Notes under the pieces: model-generated
The model's database searches: none
Told to the model about the DNA's origin: nothing
Seen by the model: only the letters and a program-made list of their open reading frames with translations
In this document: piece by piece, positions 31,777-41,440 of the stretch
How the letters are laid out: the number at the start of each line of letters is the position of its first letter
How positions within the stretch are numbered: the stretch's first letter is position 1
Position numbers and translations under genes: made by a program
Assembly: GCA_964522515.1 (NCBI GenBank)
Contig: CAZFWC010000001.1
Location: 1 to 64,000 of the forward strand
From: CAYNCE01 sp964522515
GTDB taxonomy: Bacteria > Patescibacteriota > Patescibacteriia > UBA2196
DNA length: 64,000 bases
Direction of reading: 5' to 3'

Positions 31777-33894
31777 TTAATAAGCTAAAATCTCAACTTC
31801 CTCATCTTGATCAATATCAAATGCGCTTACTTTAGCGCCGTTGCGAGAATCTGGATCAAAAGCAAAAAACCCAGGATCAACTAAATGACCAATTTTATCA
31901 TAAATCCTAATGTGCGGACCGCCAGTTAAACCTGCTCCTGTAATTATCTCATCTTTTCCATCATTATTCAAATCTAGGCAAGCAACATTTACGCCACCTC
32001 TGAATTTTAAATCATAAGAAAAAAATCCAGGATCAAATAAATGTCCGTCAGATCTGAAAATTCTAATGTGTGGACCGCCACCAAAACCAGCGCCAGTTAC
32101 AATTTCTTTGTAACCATTTCCATTTAAATCACCTAAAGCCACATTTACTCCACCACGAAAATTTTTATTATAAGCAAACCAGCCTGTGTGAATTAAGTTT
32201 CCTTGATAATTAAAAATTCTAATTTGCGGTCCGCCACCTTGTTGCGTTCCAGTTACAATTTCTAATTTTTTATCATCTTGAATATTTCCAATTGCAATAT
32301 TAATTCCTGAATTATATTTTTCTCCATAAGGATAAAAAGTTTTAACTAAATTATTTTGAGAATTAAAAATTTTAACTGAATTTGAATTTGCCACAATTGT
32401 TTCAAATTTTCCATCTTGGTCTAAATCAGAAATATTAATTTGTGCGCCACCTTCAAATTTTGATAAGTAAGCAAAAAAACCAGATCTTTTATTGTTTCCG
32501 CGTTTATCAAAAATTCTTAAATAAGAACCATTTATAAAAGTTGTATTTATTAAATTAAATTCTTCTTGATTGTTTTCCTGATTAATTAATTCTAATTTTT
32601 TTAATAAAATAATTCCGTCTTGTGCTGGTAAAAAAATTTGTTTAACCAATTCTCCGTTATTTATTTTTTTATCTTGCACCCCACGAATTTTTTCATAAAC
32701 TGCATTGTTGTCTAAATTAATTATTTGATTTTGCTGTGTAGAATTAACTAAAGCAATTCCGTTTTCAAAATCACGACGCCAAATTCCTGATTCGTATTGA
32801 ACACTAAATTTGTCTTGCCCGCCGTAGCCTTGGCGAAGGTGGGTCAGTAAATTTTGCGCGGAATTAATTGGTTGACCTAAATTAATATTGTATTCATCAT
32901 ACCACCAAAGTTGAGAGTGATCTTCTGTGCCAAAATCAAACGCAAAATATCCATTTTCTAACAAACTTGAAGCTAAACCAAAACGCACTTTTTTAAAATT
33001 ATTTTTATCACCAGTATTATTTGTATTTGGGTTTAAAATAATAATATGTGGTAAATAATTAATAGAATTATTTAAATTTTTATAATCATTCATTTGTCCA
33101 ACCCAACTTCCTTGCCATTTGTCTGGCCAAGATTCATAAATTCTACCGTTAATAAAATTTTTTGTGTAACTTGAACTGTTAATTAAAATAATTTTATTAT
33201 TTCCTAATTCTTTTCTAGTATTTTCTAATAATTTTTTCATTCCTTCTTGCCACTGGTTGTCAGTTAAATTTGTATTATTAATTTTATCTAAAACATTATC
33301 AAAAAAAACTCCATCCCAATTTCCAGTGTTAATTAATTCTTGTTTAACAAATTTGGGTAGCCAAGAATTAAATTCAGAATTCGTAACATTAAATGAATAA
33401 TTTCCTGGCCAAATTGAGTGAATATTATTTTGTTTATCTTTTAACCACCAAGATGAATTAATTTGCGCATACATTTTATGCCACGGACCATTTGAGCTTT
33501 CTAAAATTTTATAATTTTGAATTGGAAATTCCATTGAAGAAAGATAAGCAATAATTTTAATATTAGGATTAAGATTTTTTAATTCAGAAAAAATATTTAG
33601 GTTTGTGTCTTGAACTTGCATTCCTAAAATAACCACATCCCATTTTGCTAATTTATTTATTTCAGAATTTGAAATTGGAGTTTTTAAATAATAATTTGCA
33701 AGTTTTGGGTAGCTGTTATAACTAGCTTGCGCTGGTTGTAAAAATAAAAAAAACGCTAAAAAAATTAACGCCAATAAAACAAAAAAAGCAACATTTTTAA
33801 AGTTATTTTTTAAATTTATAAATTTGCTCCAATTCTTTATAATATTGTTCAGAATTGTACAATTTAGCCACTTTTTGTTGAATTTCATATTCAT
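31777..33894 (-). CDS. Secreted TIM-barrel-like protein with FG-GAP repeats
   Basis: A 705 aa surface or secreted protein. A signal/anchor helix (VAFFVLLALIFLAFFLFLQP, ending AQAS) is followed by a putative glycoside-hydrolase-like barrel (PKLANYYLKTPIS; NWDGVFFDNVLDKI) and then FG-GAP/VCBS-type repeats (DLDQDGKFETIVA, DLNGNGYKEIVTGAGFGG, DLNNDGKDEIITGAG), which may bind calcium. The start overlaps the upstream glycosyltransferase by 92 bases and no later in-frame start is available. A family 1 fragment (LRQGYGGQ) is translated at about residues 349-360. Confidence 0.75.
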   Translation of the reverse strand: MNMKFNKKWLNCTILNNIIKNWSKFINLKNNFKNVAFFVLLALIFLAFFLFLQPAQASYNSYPKLANYYLKTPISNSEINKLAKWDVVILGMQVQDTNLNIFSELKNLNPNIKIIAYLSSMEFPIQNYKILESSNGPWHKMYAQINSSWWLKDKQNNIHSIWPGNYSFNVTNSEFNSWLPKFVKQELINTGNWDGVFFDNVLDKINNTNLTDNQWQEGMKKLLENTRKELGNNKIILINSSSYTKNFINGRIYESWPDKWQGSWVGQMNDYKNLNNSINYLPHIIILNPNTNNTGDKNNFKKVRFGLASSLLENGYFAFDFGTEDHSQLWWYDEYNINLGQPINSAQNLLTHLRQGYGGQDKFSVQYESGIWRRDFENGIALVNSTQQNQIINLDNNAVYEKIRGVQDKKINNGELVKQIFLPAQDGIILLKKLELINQENNQEEFNLINTTFINGSYLRIFDKRGNNKRSGFFAYLSKFEGGAQINISDLDQDGKFETIVANSNSVKIFNSQNNLVKTFYPYGEKYNSGINIAIGNIQDDKKLEIVTGTQQGGGPQIRIFNYQGNLIHTGWFAYNKNFRGGVNVALGDLNGNGYKEIVTGAGFGGGPHIRIFRSDGHLFDPGFFSYDLKFRGGVNVACLDLNNDGKDEIITGAGLTGGPHIRIYDKIGHLVDPGFFAFDPDSRNGAKVSAFDIDQDEEVEILAY
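32815..32846 (-). repeat. Family 1 fragment in frame in the FG-GAP protein gene
   Basis: CTTGCCCGCCGTAGCCTTGGCGAAGGTGGG. TAAATTT occurs on both sides (32805-32811 and 32848-32854). Confidence 0.82.
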
Positions 33895-35026
33895 TCATCT
33901 TAACATTTTTTTCGTTTTTTGTCAACCATTTAATCTTACTAACTAAGTCTTGAATATCATTTGATTTAAATAAATATTTTTCTGGAACCAGCTCAGGTAA
34001 AGCTCCAATTTTACTTGCTAAAACAGTTTTGCCTAGCGCATAACTTTCTAAAACTGAAAGCCCAAAAGTTTCAGGAGCTAACGAAGGAACAATTACAAAT
34101 TCTGAATTTTTAATTAAATTTTTAAGTTCAGCATTATTTTTGTGCCCCAATAATTCAACATTCTTTAATGAATAATTAATAATGAACAGTGAATAATTAT
34201 TTTTTTCTGGTCCTTCACCAACTATTTTTAATTTTATTTCTGGCAGTTGTTTTATTGCTTCTAATAAAATTTCCACACCTTTTTCATTTGATAATCTTCC
34301 AAAATATAAAATATATTTTTCTTTCTTGTGTTCAAGTGTTTTTGTGTTCAAGTGTTTTTGTGTAAAAACAAAATGCAATAAAATTTTTATTTTATTTTTA
34401 TCAAATCCAGCTTGAATTAATTTATCAGCTACAAATTTACTTGGCGCAATAAATATATCAATATTTTTTTCATAAACTTTTAAAATTTTATGGTGCAAAT
34501 ACATTTCAACAACACTAATCAAAGACTGAACACTAGAATTGTTCACACATTTATCTTTTAAACATTTATAATATTTACTGCCGCAAATTTTTTCATAAAG
34601 TTTATTGTTTAAAAATAAATTATAATTTGGTGAAATCAAAGAATAATCGTGAACTGTCATTATAATTGGAATATTTTGTTTTTTAAAAATTGGTAAAATA
34701 GAAGGTGAAATTTGATGATAAATATTATTTAAATGCGCAACATCAATTTTATTTTCAACTAATATTTTTTTAATTTTTCTTCTAGCTTCAAAAGACCACC
34801 AAAATCTAAAAACAATTTTAAAATTTTGAAAAATATTCCAGTTGGGTTTAGTTTTTATTTCAGAAATAAAATATTTACTAAATTTTGTTGCTAAATTTTT
34901 TTGATGTTGCATTGCAAAAGGAACAACTGTGTGTCCTTTATTTTCTAATAATTTTTTTAAATCAAAAAAGTAGCGTTCCGCGCCGCCTTTCAGAAAATAA
35001 AATTTGTTAATCAGTAAAATATTCAT
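33803..35026 (-). CDS. Family 4 glycosyltransferase
   Basis: GT-B retaining transferase. N-terminal NKFYFLKGGAERYFFDLKKL; C-terminal donor domain with YILYFGRLSNEKGVEILLEA and the E-x7-E motif in APETFGLSVLESYALGKTVL. The protein has 407 aa. Two in-frame low-complexity repeats stand out: NYSLFIINYSLK near residue 283 and a doubled TTCAAGTGTTTTTGTG at about 34326-34362. The stop lies inside the next gene's 5' end, and the start overlaps the GT2 stop (ATGA). Confidence 0.88.
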   Translation of the reverse strand: MNILLINKFYFLKGGAERYFFDLKKLLENKGHTVVPFAMQHQKNLATKFSKYFISEIKTKPNWNIFQNFKIVFRFWWSFEARRKIKKILVENKIDVAHLNNIYHQISPSILPIFKKQNIPIIMTVHDYSLISPNYNLFLNNKLYEKICGSKYYKCLKDKCVNNSSVQSLISVVEMYLHHKILKVYEKNIDIFIAPSKFVADKLIQAGFDKNKIKILLHFVFTQKHLNTKTLEHKKEKYILYFGRLSNEKGVEILLEAIKQLPEIKLKIVGEGPEKNNYSLFIINYSLKNVELLGHKNNAELKNLIKNSEFVIVPSLAPETFGLSVLESYALGKTVLASKIGALPELVPEKYLFKSNDIQDLVSKIKWLTKNEKNVKMNEYEIQQKVAKLYNSEQYYKELEQIYKFKK

Positions 35027-35793
35027 ATTTTATATTTCTTTTTATAATATTTCAAACTTTCTTTACTCCATTTTTTAATTTTGTTTTGACTACTGCTCGC
35101 GCCTGTAAAATGTTTAATTTTAATTTTACCTAAATACCAAACTTCAAAACCAAAATTGTTAGCGCGTTTGCAAAAATCTGTATCTTCATAATATAAAAAA
35201 AAGTTTTCATCAAACAAACCAATTTTTTCAATAACTTGTTTTTTAATTAAAGTGAATCCGCAACCAACATAATCAACTTTTTTGTTTTTATTAAATAAAT
35301 ATTTTGTAAAAAAATTATACATTGTCCAATGCGCCCAAGGTGTGAACCAATAAAGTTTTAATTTGTAAGCAAGATTAGTCCAAAAACTAGGAAAATTACC
35401 AAACGAACCAGCGACTTTATTTCTATAATCAATTTGCTGACATCCAAAAATTCCAGCGTTTTGATGTTGATTTGCAAATTCAATCATTTGTGAAAAAATA
35501 TTTTTATCAAATTCAGTGTCAGGATTAATTAAAAAAATATAATTTCCTTTGGCTTGTTTTAATGCCTGATTATTTGCTTTTGCAAAACCTAAATTTTCTT
35601 TATTTTTAATAAATTTTAAATTATTATAATTTTTTTCTTGAATTATTTTTTCAACTACTTCTGTTGTTTTGTCTTGTGAATTATTATCAATTACAAAAAC
35701 TTCATCTGAATTTGAAATATTTTTATAAATTGATTCCAGACATTTTTTAATAAAATTTTGTGAATTGTAAGTTACAGTAATTATACTTAACAT
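35023..35793 (-). CDS. Family 2 glycosyltransferase, rhamnosyltransferase-like
   Basis: GT-A fold: MLSIITVTYNSQNFIKKCLE, VIDNNSQDKT, GFAKANNQALKQAKGNY, the DxD-type NPDTEFDK, and the WbbL-like VGCGFTLIKKQVIEKIGLFDE and YYEDTDFCKRA. 256 aa. It overlaps the GT4 gene by 4 bases and follows the O-antigen-ligase-like gene by 5. Confidence 0.9.
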   Translation of the reverse strand: MLSIITVTYNSQNFIKKCLESIYKNISNSDEVFVIDNNSQDKTTEVVEKIIQEKNYNNLKFIKNKENLGFAKANNQALKQAKGNYIFLINPDTEFDKNIFSQMIEFANQHQNAGIFGCQQIDYRNKVAGSFGNFPSFWTNLAYKLKLYWFTPWAHWTMYNFFTKYLFNKNKKVDYVGCGFTLIKKQVIEKIGLFDENFFLYYEDTDFCKRANNFGFEVWYLGKIKIKHFTGASSSQNKIKKWSKESLKYYKKKYKI

Positions 35794-35797
35794 AAAA

Positions 35798-37237
35798 TTA
35801 ATTATTATTTTTATTATTAATTAATACAGTAATCAGACCCATGATTGTCCAATAAAAAATACTTGTTCCGTTAAACATTAAATAAATTGCAAAAAATATT
35901 CCAAAAATAGAAATTATATAAAATCCTAATAAAATTAAACTTAAAAAATTATCTTTTTGTTTTAATGATTTTAATAAATCTTTTAGATGATAAAAATTAA
36001 ACAAAATAAAAGGGATAAAACCAAGCAAACCAAGTTGAACCAACAAACTTGCAAAATCATTATGAATATTTCTAATGTCAATTAAATCAACAAAACCTCT
36101 GTATTCAAAATAAAATCGTTGACCAAGCCCAATTCCTAAAATCGGATTTGATAAAAATTTATTTAAAGCAATTTTCCAAGTTGCTAATCTCCAACCAGTA
36201 GCGCTTTCAGTGTTTGCGCCAATTTCAAAAAGCGTTTGTCCTCTGTTTAAAACTGATGAGAAAAAATTATTGTGCGCAAAAGTATATTCATTTCCAATAA
36301 CACCATTAATCCAGAAAAAAAATAAGCTAATTAAAAAAATAATTAAAATAATAGTTAAGCTTAAATTAATAAACTTTGTTTTGTTTTTGAATGATAAAAA
36401 ATTAAAAATTGTTAAAAAAGCTGTTGCTAAACCAAGCCACAAATGACGAAACATTCCGCCAATTAAACCAATAATTTGCAGTAAAAAAATAGTTAAATCG
36501 CTGAAAAAATTAAAAATATATTTTTTGTAAATCAATGAAATTAATAAAATAATAATTGAAAAAGTTAAATAATATGAATGCAAACCAGAAAGATAACGAA
36601 CCCCTGGTGTGATTTCTGACCAAAGTCCGTGTCCTGAAATTATTCCGTAAAACACAAATCCTAAAATTAAAATCCCTGTCCAAAAAAGAGTTTTAATTAC
36701 GCGCATTATGTCTTGTTTATTTTTAAATAATGCAATAACTAGAAAATAAACTAATAAATAGCTGTAATTTTTAAAAGTGCCAAGTGCCAATTCCGTGTTT
36801 GCATTTTTAAAAAATATACTAATTAATAAATTTATAAAAATAAAAATAAAAAATATTATTAGCCAAAGATTTTTTTTATTGCTTAAGAAAATTTTTAAAC
36901 TAAATTTTTTAATTGGTTGTTGAAACAACCAAGCTAAAAATGTAAAAATTAAAACAAAATCTAATGCGTAAACTTTGTAAATTGTTTCATTAATTTGAAT
37001 TGGTAGCAAACTAAAATGTTCACCAAAAATCATTGTAACTAAAATTGCTGATAAAAATCCAGCTTGTGGTGTTTGCCAAATAAAAATAAATGATAAAATT
37101 AAAGCTCCAATATAAATAATAAAATAATTGCCAATTATTAAATTGCTTAAAACTAGCAAACCTAAAAACACACTAATAATAATTGTGTTTAGTTCTGTTT
37201 TGCCAAAAGATTTTAGATTTTGAATTAAAGTTTGCAT
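35798..37237 (-). CDS. O-antigen ligase/polymerase-like membrane protein
   Basis: About 479 aa with 12 or so transmembrane helices and the Wzy_C-type periplasmic loop: NPILGIGLGQRFYFE and IRNIHNDFASLLVQLGLLG, where the His is a family hallmark. It likely polymerises or transfers a surface glycan. I start at MQTLIQ (37237); a GTG at 37258 in frame would overlap the preceding gene by 11 bases. Confidence 0.82.
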   Translation of the reverse strand: MQTLIQNLKSFGKTELNTIIISVFLGLLVLSNLIIGNYFIIYIGALILSFIFIWQTPQAGFLSAILVTMIFGEHFSLLPIQINETIYKVYALDFVLIFTFLAWLFQQPIKKFSLKIFLSNKKNLWLIIFFIFIFINLLISIFFKNANTELALGTFKNYSYLLVYFLVIALFKNKQDIMRVIKTLFWTGILILGFVFYGIISGHGLWSEITPGVRYLSGLHSYYLTFSIIILLISLIYKKYIFNFFSDLTIFLLQIIGLIGGMFRHLWLGLATAFLTIFNFLSFKNKTKFINLSLTIILIIFLISLFFFWINGVIGNEYTFAHNNFFSSVLNRGQTLFEIGANTESATGWRLATWKIALNKFLSNPILGIGLGQRFYFEYRGFVDLIDIRNIHNDFASLLVQLGLLGFIPFILFNFYHLKDLLKSLKQKDNFLSLILLGFYIISIFGIFFAIYLMFNGTSIFYWTIMGLITVLINNKNNN

Positions 37238-37247
37238 AAATAAAACA

Positions 37248-38252
37248 TTATTTTTCACTTAAAAAATTAATTAAAAGTTTTATTATTATATCTTTTTGTT
37301 TTGGATCACTTTGGGCAGTGAGCAACGCCAATGCAACAAGTGTGTTGTCATTTATTTTTTTCTCGCCGTCTTTTTTTAATAAATAATTATGTTTTGACAA
37401 AAAAACAATAAATAAAAAAGACGCAATTCTTTTATTTCCATCAACAAAAGGATGGTCTTTAATTACAAAATATAAAAGGTGCGCTGCTTTTTCTTCAATA
37501 CTTGGATAAAGTTCTTTTTTGTCAAAAGTTTGATAAAGTGAATTAATAATTTTTTCAAATTCTGCTTTTGCTTTTTCTTTACCAAAAAAATGACTTGCAT
37601 TTTTTTGTTTTAGCAAATTTATTTTTAACTCAGTAACTGCTGTTATAAAATCTTGAAGTTTTAATTTAATTTTACTTTTTTTTGTTTTTGGTGTTGGTAT
37701 TTTTTCTTCATCGTATTTTTGCAATAAAATCCAACTTTGAGCATAATCAGTTATTATTTCTAATAAACCTTGAGATTCTGATTTTAATATTTTTTTATTT
37801 TTTATTGTTTGTTTTATAAGTTCTACAGCATTTTCAAATTCGTCTAAGCCTTTTTCTTGTAATCTTTTTTTGTTTAAAATATAGCCGTTGAATAAATATT
37901 TTTTTAATACGGTTGTTGCCCAAATACGAAATTCTGTAGCTTTTTTTGAATTTACACGATAGCCAACAGAAATAACCATGTCTAGATTATACAAATTTAT
38001 TTTTCTAATTTTTTTGTCTCCAGCAACTTGTTCCAAAATGGAACAGGTTATTTTTTTATCTAATTCTTTGCTTTTATAAATATTATTTATATGTTTTACT
38101 ACTGCTGGTCTTTGCACATCAAAAATATTAGCCATCTGACGGACATCTAACCAAATAGTTTCTTTTTCTAATTTTACTTCAAATTTAACAGAGCCTTTTT
38201 TAGGTCTATAAATTATAACTTTATTTTGTTGTTGTTTTTTTTGTTTTATCAT
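37248..38252 (-). CDS. RhuM-Fic/DOC fusion protein
   Basis: N-terminal RhuM-type DNA-binding-like domain (about 1-125: VRQMANIFDVQRPAVVKHINNIY; LDMVISVGYRVNSKKATEFRIW) fused to a Fic domain with HPFVDGNKRIAS (H267 to R275). Fic proteins usually transfer AMP to target proteins; DOC forms phosphorylate EF-Tu. The DGNKR ending lies between the two forms. RhuM-Fic fusions are a known family of unknown role, often near toxin or defence loci. Here it is inserted in the polysaccharide cluster. No separate antitoxin is adjacent. Confidence 0.85.
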   Translation of the reverse strand: MIKQKKQQQNKVIIYRPKKGSVKFEVKLEKETIWLDVRQMANIFDVQRPAVVKHINNIYKSKELDKKITCSILEQVAGDKKIRKINLYNLDMVISVGYRVNSKKATEFRIWATTVLKKYLFNGYILNKKRLQEKGLDEFENAVELIKQTIKNKKILKSESQGLLEIITDYAQSWILLQKYDEEKIPTPKTKKSKIKLKLQDFITAVTELKINLLKQKNASHFFGKEKAKAEFEKIINSLYQTFDKKELYPSIEEKAAHLLYFVIKDHPFVDGNKRIASFLFIVFLSKHNYLLKKDGEKKINDNTLVALALLTAQSDPKQKDIIIKLLINFLSEK

Positions 38253-38282
38253 ATTTTAATTTTAACAATTTTTTGTTTTTAA

Positions 38283-38324
38283 AGCAAAAAAAGAACCCCG
38301 CTTGATGATTTTCAAGTCGGGGTT
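38283..38324 (-). terminator. Terminator of the PEGA lipoprotein unit
   Basis: On the minus strand AACCCCG...CGGGGTT with an inner ACTTGA/TCAAG stem, followed by CTTTTTTTG. It closes the transcript of 38360-41381 before the RhuM-Fic gene. Confidence 0.88.
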
Positions 38325-38359
38325 TAAATATATGTTTTAACCAGAGTCTCGAATTCTGG

Positions 38360-40354
38360 TTAGGGATTTTTTACAAAATATCCAGGATTGGTGTTGATTT
38401 GTGAAATACCAGATCCTTTTTGTAATTGATCCCAATAAGCGAATCGTGGTTGAGTTCCGGATCCGCCAGATCCTTCCAAGCCAGGTGTTGCATCTTTCCA
38501 AAAAACTCCGTGGCTCAGTCGGGCGTCAGGAATAACAAATTCAGTGTAATTTCCTTTGTCAGTTCCTTTAACCCAGTGATTTACAATCCAGCCAGTTGTT
38601 TCGTTTTGGTCAGAATCGTAAAGCTCCAGTCCGAGCCAATTTTCGTGTCCGTCACCAGAAAGTTTTACAACATTTCCAGACGCTTCCACTTTGAGCGGGT
38701 TAGCTGGTGTTTCTTCCTCTGCCAAATTAATTTCCACCAGTGTCGTTTCATCAGCAACTGTCGTAAATTGTTTGGTTTGAGAAATCCAACCAGATTTTTC
38801 AACAGTTACTGAATGATTTCCGATGTTCAACCAGCTTATTCCTTCACCCCACGGTTGACCATTTAAACTAATGGTTGTGTGTTCCGGAGTGATTACTAAG
38901 TTGACCCAGGAGTCAGTAGTTGGTGTTGGTTGATTCCAATCAAATATGAACCAATTTTTGTAATCTATATTTGTTTCAAATGCAACACCAGAAATCATTT
39001 CCGGGTGACAGTCACTGTCTTTGTCGTACCAGTGACCAGGATTGTCGACCAATGTGAATCTTCCGTAATCGGTGCAAGGTAGATTGTTTAGATAATATTT
39101 ATACCAATCACCTTCAACTTGCATTTCAGAAAAAAACACTTCAGTAATATTACACAAACTGGCATCAAATTTTACTTTTTCCCAGCCCAATTTTGTAACA
39201 TTGGCTGAAAAATATAAATAATCTCCGTCACTTTTTGTTTTCCAGCATTCTGGTATCGGTTCAGGTTCTTCCTCTACCAAATTAATTTTCACTAAAGTTG
39301 TCTCATTAGCAACCGTAGTAAACTGTTTCGTTTGAGAAATCCAACCAGATTTTTCAACAGTTACTGAATGTTGACCAATACTTAGCCATCTTACACCCTC
39401 GCCCCAAAGTTGATCATTTAAATTAATGGTTGTGTTTTCTGGTGTGACCACTAAGTTGACCCAGGAGTCGGTGGTTGGTGTACAATTGTGGTCTAACTGA
39501 ATTCGAAAGTCGTGTGTCCAATTTCCTGGACCGACTTTTCGTGTTTCCAAAAATCCTAAATGATCTTCAGCTGTGGCGGACACAGTATAATCACCAGCTG
39601 GTAGATTCTCAATATGAACTGGAATATTTTTTTGCAAAGTCCCAGTCTGCAATCCATTATTAGGTCCTTTTACTTGGTAAGACGCAGTTTCAGGTCTTAC
39701 AAGCAAAAGAGTTAGGCGACCAGTTGAGTCGGGTTCTGATTCTGACAAAACAACCAAAGTCGGATTAAAAGTCGTTGGTTGTTTTTTTAAAATTTCAAAT
39801 GTTGTCACGAAATTTTGATAATTTTTCCGGCAAATTTTTAAATCGTAGAAACCCACCTCAAGTGTGTCGCGAAAAGACGGCTGATCGTCCAAAATGTAGC
39901 CAATTAAATTTCCGCTCACCCAAACTTCGGCTCCGTTTGTGGTTTCATTTTTATTAACCACAAGGTAACCGTATTGAGTGGAGTCAATGGTTGTTGTGTC
40001 CTGCGTAGTTGTGTCAGGTTCAGCAACAACAACAGAATCCAATTCGTAGTGGTACCAACCTGGACCTATTTGGCTAACATTGATATTTTTGAAACCAGAT
40101 TTTTTAATTACACCAATAATTTTTTCTTCCAAAGAAACTTGGAAAGAATCAGGTGTAACCAATGAATCAGATCCGTAGAAAAATTTGGCGTTTTGCGGAA
40201 AAGTTGAAAAACGGGCTAAATTTTTTGCAGATTCATCAACTTTTTCAATTTTTTCTGGCTGATTTGGAGCTTTTTTTCCACAACCAACTACAACAAACAG
40301 AGAAATTGCCAAAATGGCAATTAAGACGAGATTTAAAAAATTTCGATTTAACAT
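38360..40354 (-). CDS. Lipoprotein with PEGA domains, G+C-rich relative to neighbours
   Basis: A 664 aa lipoprotein (signal LVLIAILAISLFVVVGC, Cys near residue 24). One PEGA-type region is near residues 125-200 (GYLVVNKNETTNGAEVWVSG). A ~70-residue unit is nearly duplicated (WVNLVVTPENTTINL...WISQTKQFTTVANETTLV near residue 298 and again near 482). PEGA domains are thought to act in surface or envelope binding. The start has a strong SD (GGAGGT, 7 bases before ATG). Base composition is clearly richer in G and C than adjoining genes, suggesting transfer. Confidence 0.8.
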   Translation of the reverse strand: MLNRNFLNLVLIAILAISLFVVVGCGKKAPNQPEKIEKVDESAKNLARFSTFPQNAKFFYGSDSLVTPDSFQVSLEEKIIGVIKKSGFKNINVSQIGPGWYHYELDSVVVAEPDTTTQDTTTIDSTQYGYLVVNKNETTNGAEVWVSGNLIGYILDDQPSFRDTLEVGFYDLKICRKNYQNFVTTFEILKKQPTTFNPTLVVLSESEPDSTGRLTLLLVRPETASYQVKGPNNGLQTGTLQKNIPVHIENLPAGDYTVSATAEDHLGFLETRKVGPGNWTHDFRIQLDHNCTPTTDSWVNLVVTPENTTINLNDQLWGEGVRWLSIGQHSVTVEKSGWISQTKQFTTVANETTLVKINLVEEEPEPIPECWKTKSDGDYLYFSANVTKLGWEKVKFDASLCNITEVFFSEMQVEGDWYKYYLNNLPCTDYGRFTLVDNPGHWYDKDSDCHPEMISGVAFETNIDYKNWFIFDWNQPTPTTDSWVNLVITPEHTTISLNGQPWGEGISWLNIGNHSVTVEKSGWISQTKQFTTVADETTLVEINLAEEETPANPLKVEASGNVVKLSGDGHENWLGLELYDSDQNETTGWIVNHWVKGTDKGNYTEFVIPDARLSHGVFWKDATPGLEGSGGSGTQPRFAYWDQLQKGSGISQINTNPGYFVKNP

Positions 40355-40400
40355 TTCAATACCTCCGTAAAGTTTATTTTTCGTTTCAGTTAATTATTTT

Positions 40401-41381
40401 TTAAAAATCAAAAGTTAAACTACAATATCCTGCCATTCTTGTTTGGATTTCAGCAAAGCTGTCATCTGTTTCAAGAACAGCACTACCAAAATGAAGTTTA
40501 ACTTTTTTCCACGACAAACCTGTTCCGATTTTAACTCCGTAGGTCTGTAACGGATACTCAAGACTGTATTTCATCCGATTCAGTTCCTGTCCATAATATG
40601 CACCAGCTTCAATAAATATGGATTTAAAAACTGGAATTAAAAGAAATGTCTCTGCAAAAATATCTGTTACCGCAGAATCGTCGTAGTGTGGTAAAAGTCC
40701 ACCACCAAAATAAACTGCAGTTCCAGAATTATTTAAATTGAATTTTAATCCCCCACCAACTCCTTGCAAATCACGCCAAGAATCAAAAAAATTAATTCCA
40801 GTGTAACCCGCGTAAATTTGGATTGGATGGGTTGTTTTCTTTTTTTCCAACTCATCCAGTTGATTTTTAATCTTCTGGATTTCTTTGTCGTGAGTCAAAT
40901 CAACCTTAGCTTGCTTTTTTACTTCAACTTCTAAATCTTGCAAGCCACCTGTTAATTCTTCAATTTTTTCTGCGGTTTTATCAACTCGCAAAAAAACCAA
41001 AACTCCACGGCGAGGTCCAACTTTGCCGAAAAGGATTTCCACATATTTAGCGCTTTTGGGAAATTGCTTTTTAATTTCCGCACCAGCCTCAACACCTCTG
41101 AATCCAGCTAAACCGTAATTTACAATTTTGCTGAAAGCAGGTGAAAATTTTTCGTATTCTGTTGAGCGACCTTCCACAGAAATCGTAAAGCCACCACTTT
41201 GTGCTAGACTGTCAAATCTTGTCAAAATTGTGTCGTCTTTTATCTTTTTTAAAAAAGGCATTTCCTTTCTCCAAGATTTCCACGCCTCGTCTTGAATAAA
41301 TACAGAATCAACAATTTGACTAAATCCTGTATTTATCAAAACAAAACTCAACATCAAAAATAAAAAAAATAACTTTTTCAT
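40401..41381 (-). CDS. Outer-membrane-barrel-like secreted protein
   Basis: A 326 aa protein with a signal peptide (FLFLMLSFVLINTGFSQ), a middle coiled-coil stretch (about 140-180, KQAKVDLTHDKEIQKIKNQLDELEKKK) and a C-terminal half of alternating strands (IYAGYTGINFF; GTAVYFGGGLL; KLHFGSAVLETD) ending SLTFDF with a terminal Phe, as in outer-membrane beta-barrels. CPR cells are generally considered to lack a typical outer membrane, so this is unexpected. It has an AAGGAGA SD and is richer in G+C than neighbours. It appears co-transcribed with the PEGA lipoprotein. Confidence 0.7.
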   Translation of the reverse strand: MKKLFFLFLMLSFVLINTGFSQIVDSVFIQDEAWKSWRKEMPFLKKIKDDTILTRFDSLAQSGGFTISVEGRSTEYEKFSPAFSKIVNYGLAGFRGVEAGAEIKKQFPKSAKYVEILFGKVGPRRGVLVFLRVDKTAEKIEELTGGLQDLEVEVKKQAKVDLTHDKEIQKIKNQLDELEKKKTTHPIQIYAGYTGINFFDSWRDLQGVGGGLKFNLNNSGTAVYFGGGLLPHYDDSAVTDIFAETFLLIPVFKSIFIEAGAYYGQELNRMKYSLEYPLQTYGVKIGTGLSWKKVKLHFGSAVLETDDSFAEIQTRMAGYCSLTFDF

Positions 41382-41440
41382 TTTCAGTTCTCCTTAGTTA
41401 ATAAATTGTGAAATATTTTTTATATTTATTATTTATTTCG

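Noticed and set aside
32805..32854. Target-site duplication (TAAATTT) around the repeat in the FG-GAP protein gene
   Set aside because: Seven A/T bases are likely by chance here, and the 43-base distance is not a multiple of three.
40162..40404. Plus-strand open frames opposite the PEGA lipoprotein gene
   Set aside because: The minus-strand gene has signal peptide, lipobox, SD and terminator; the plus-strand frames have none of these.
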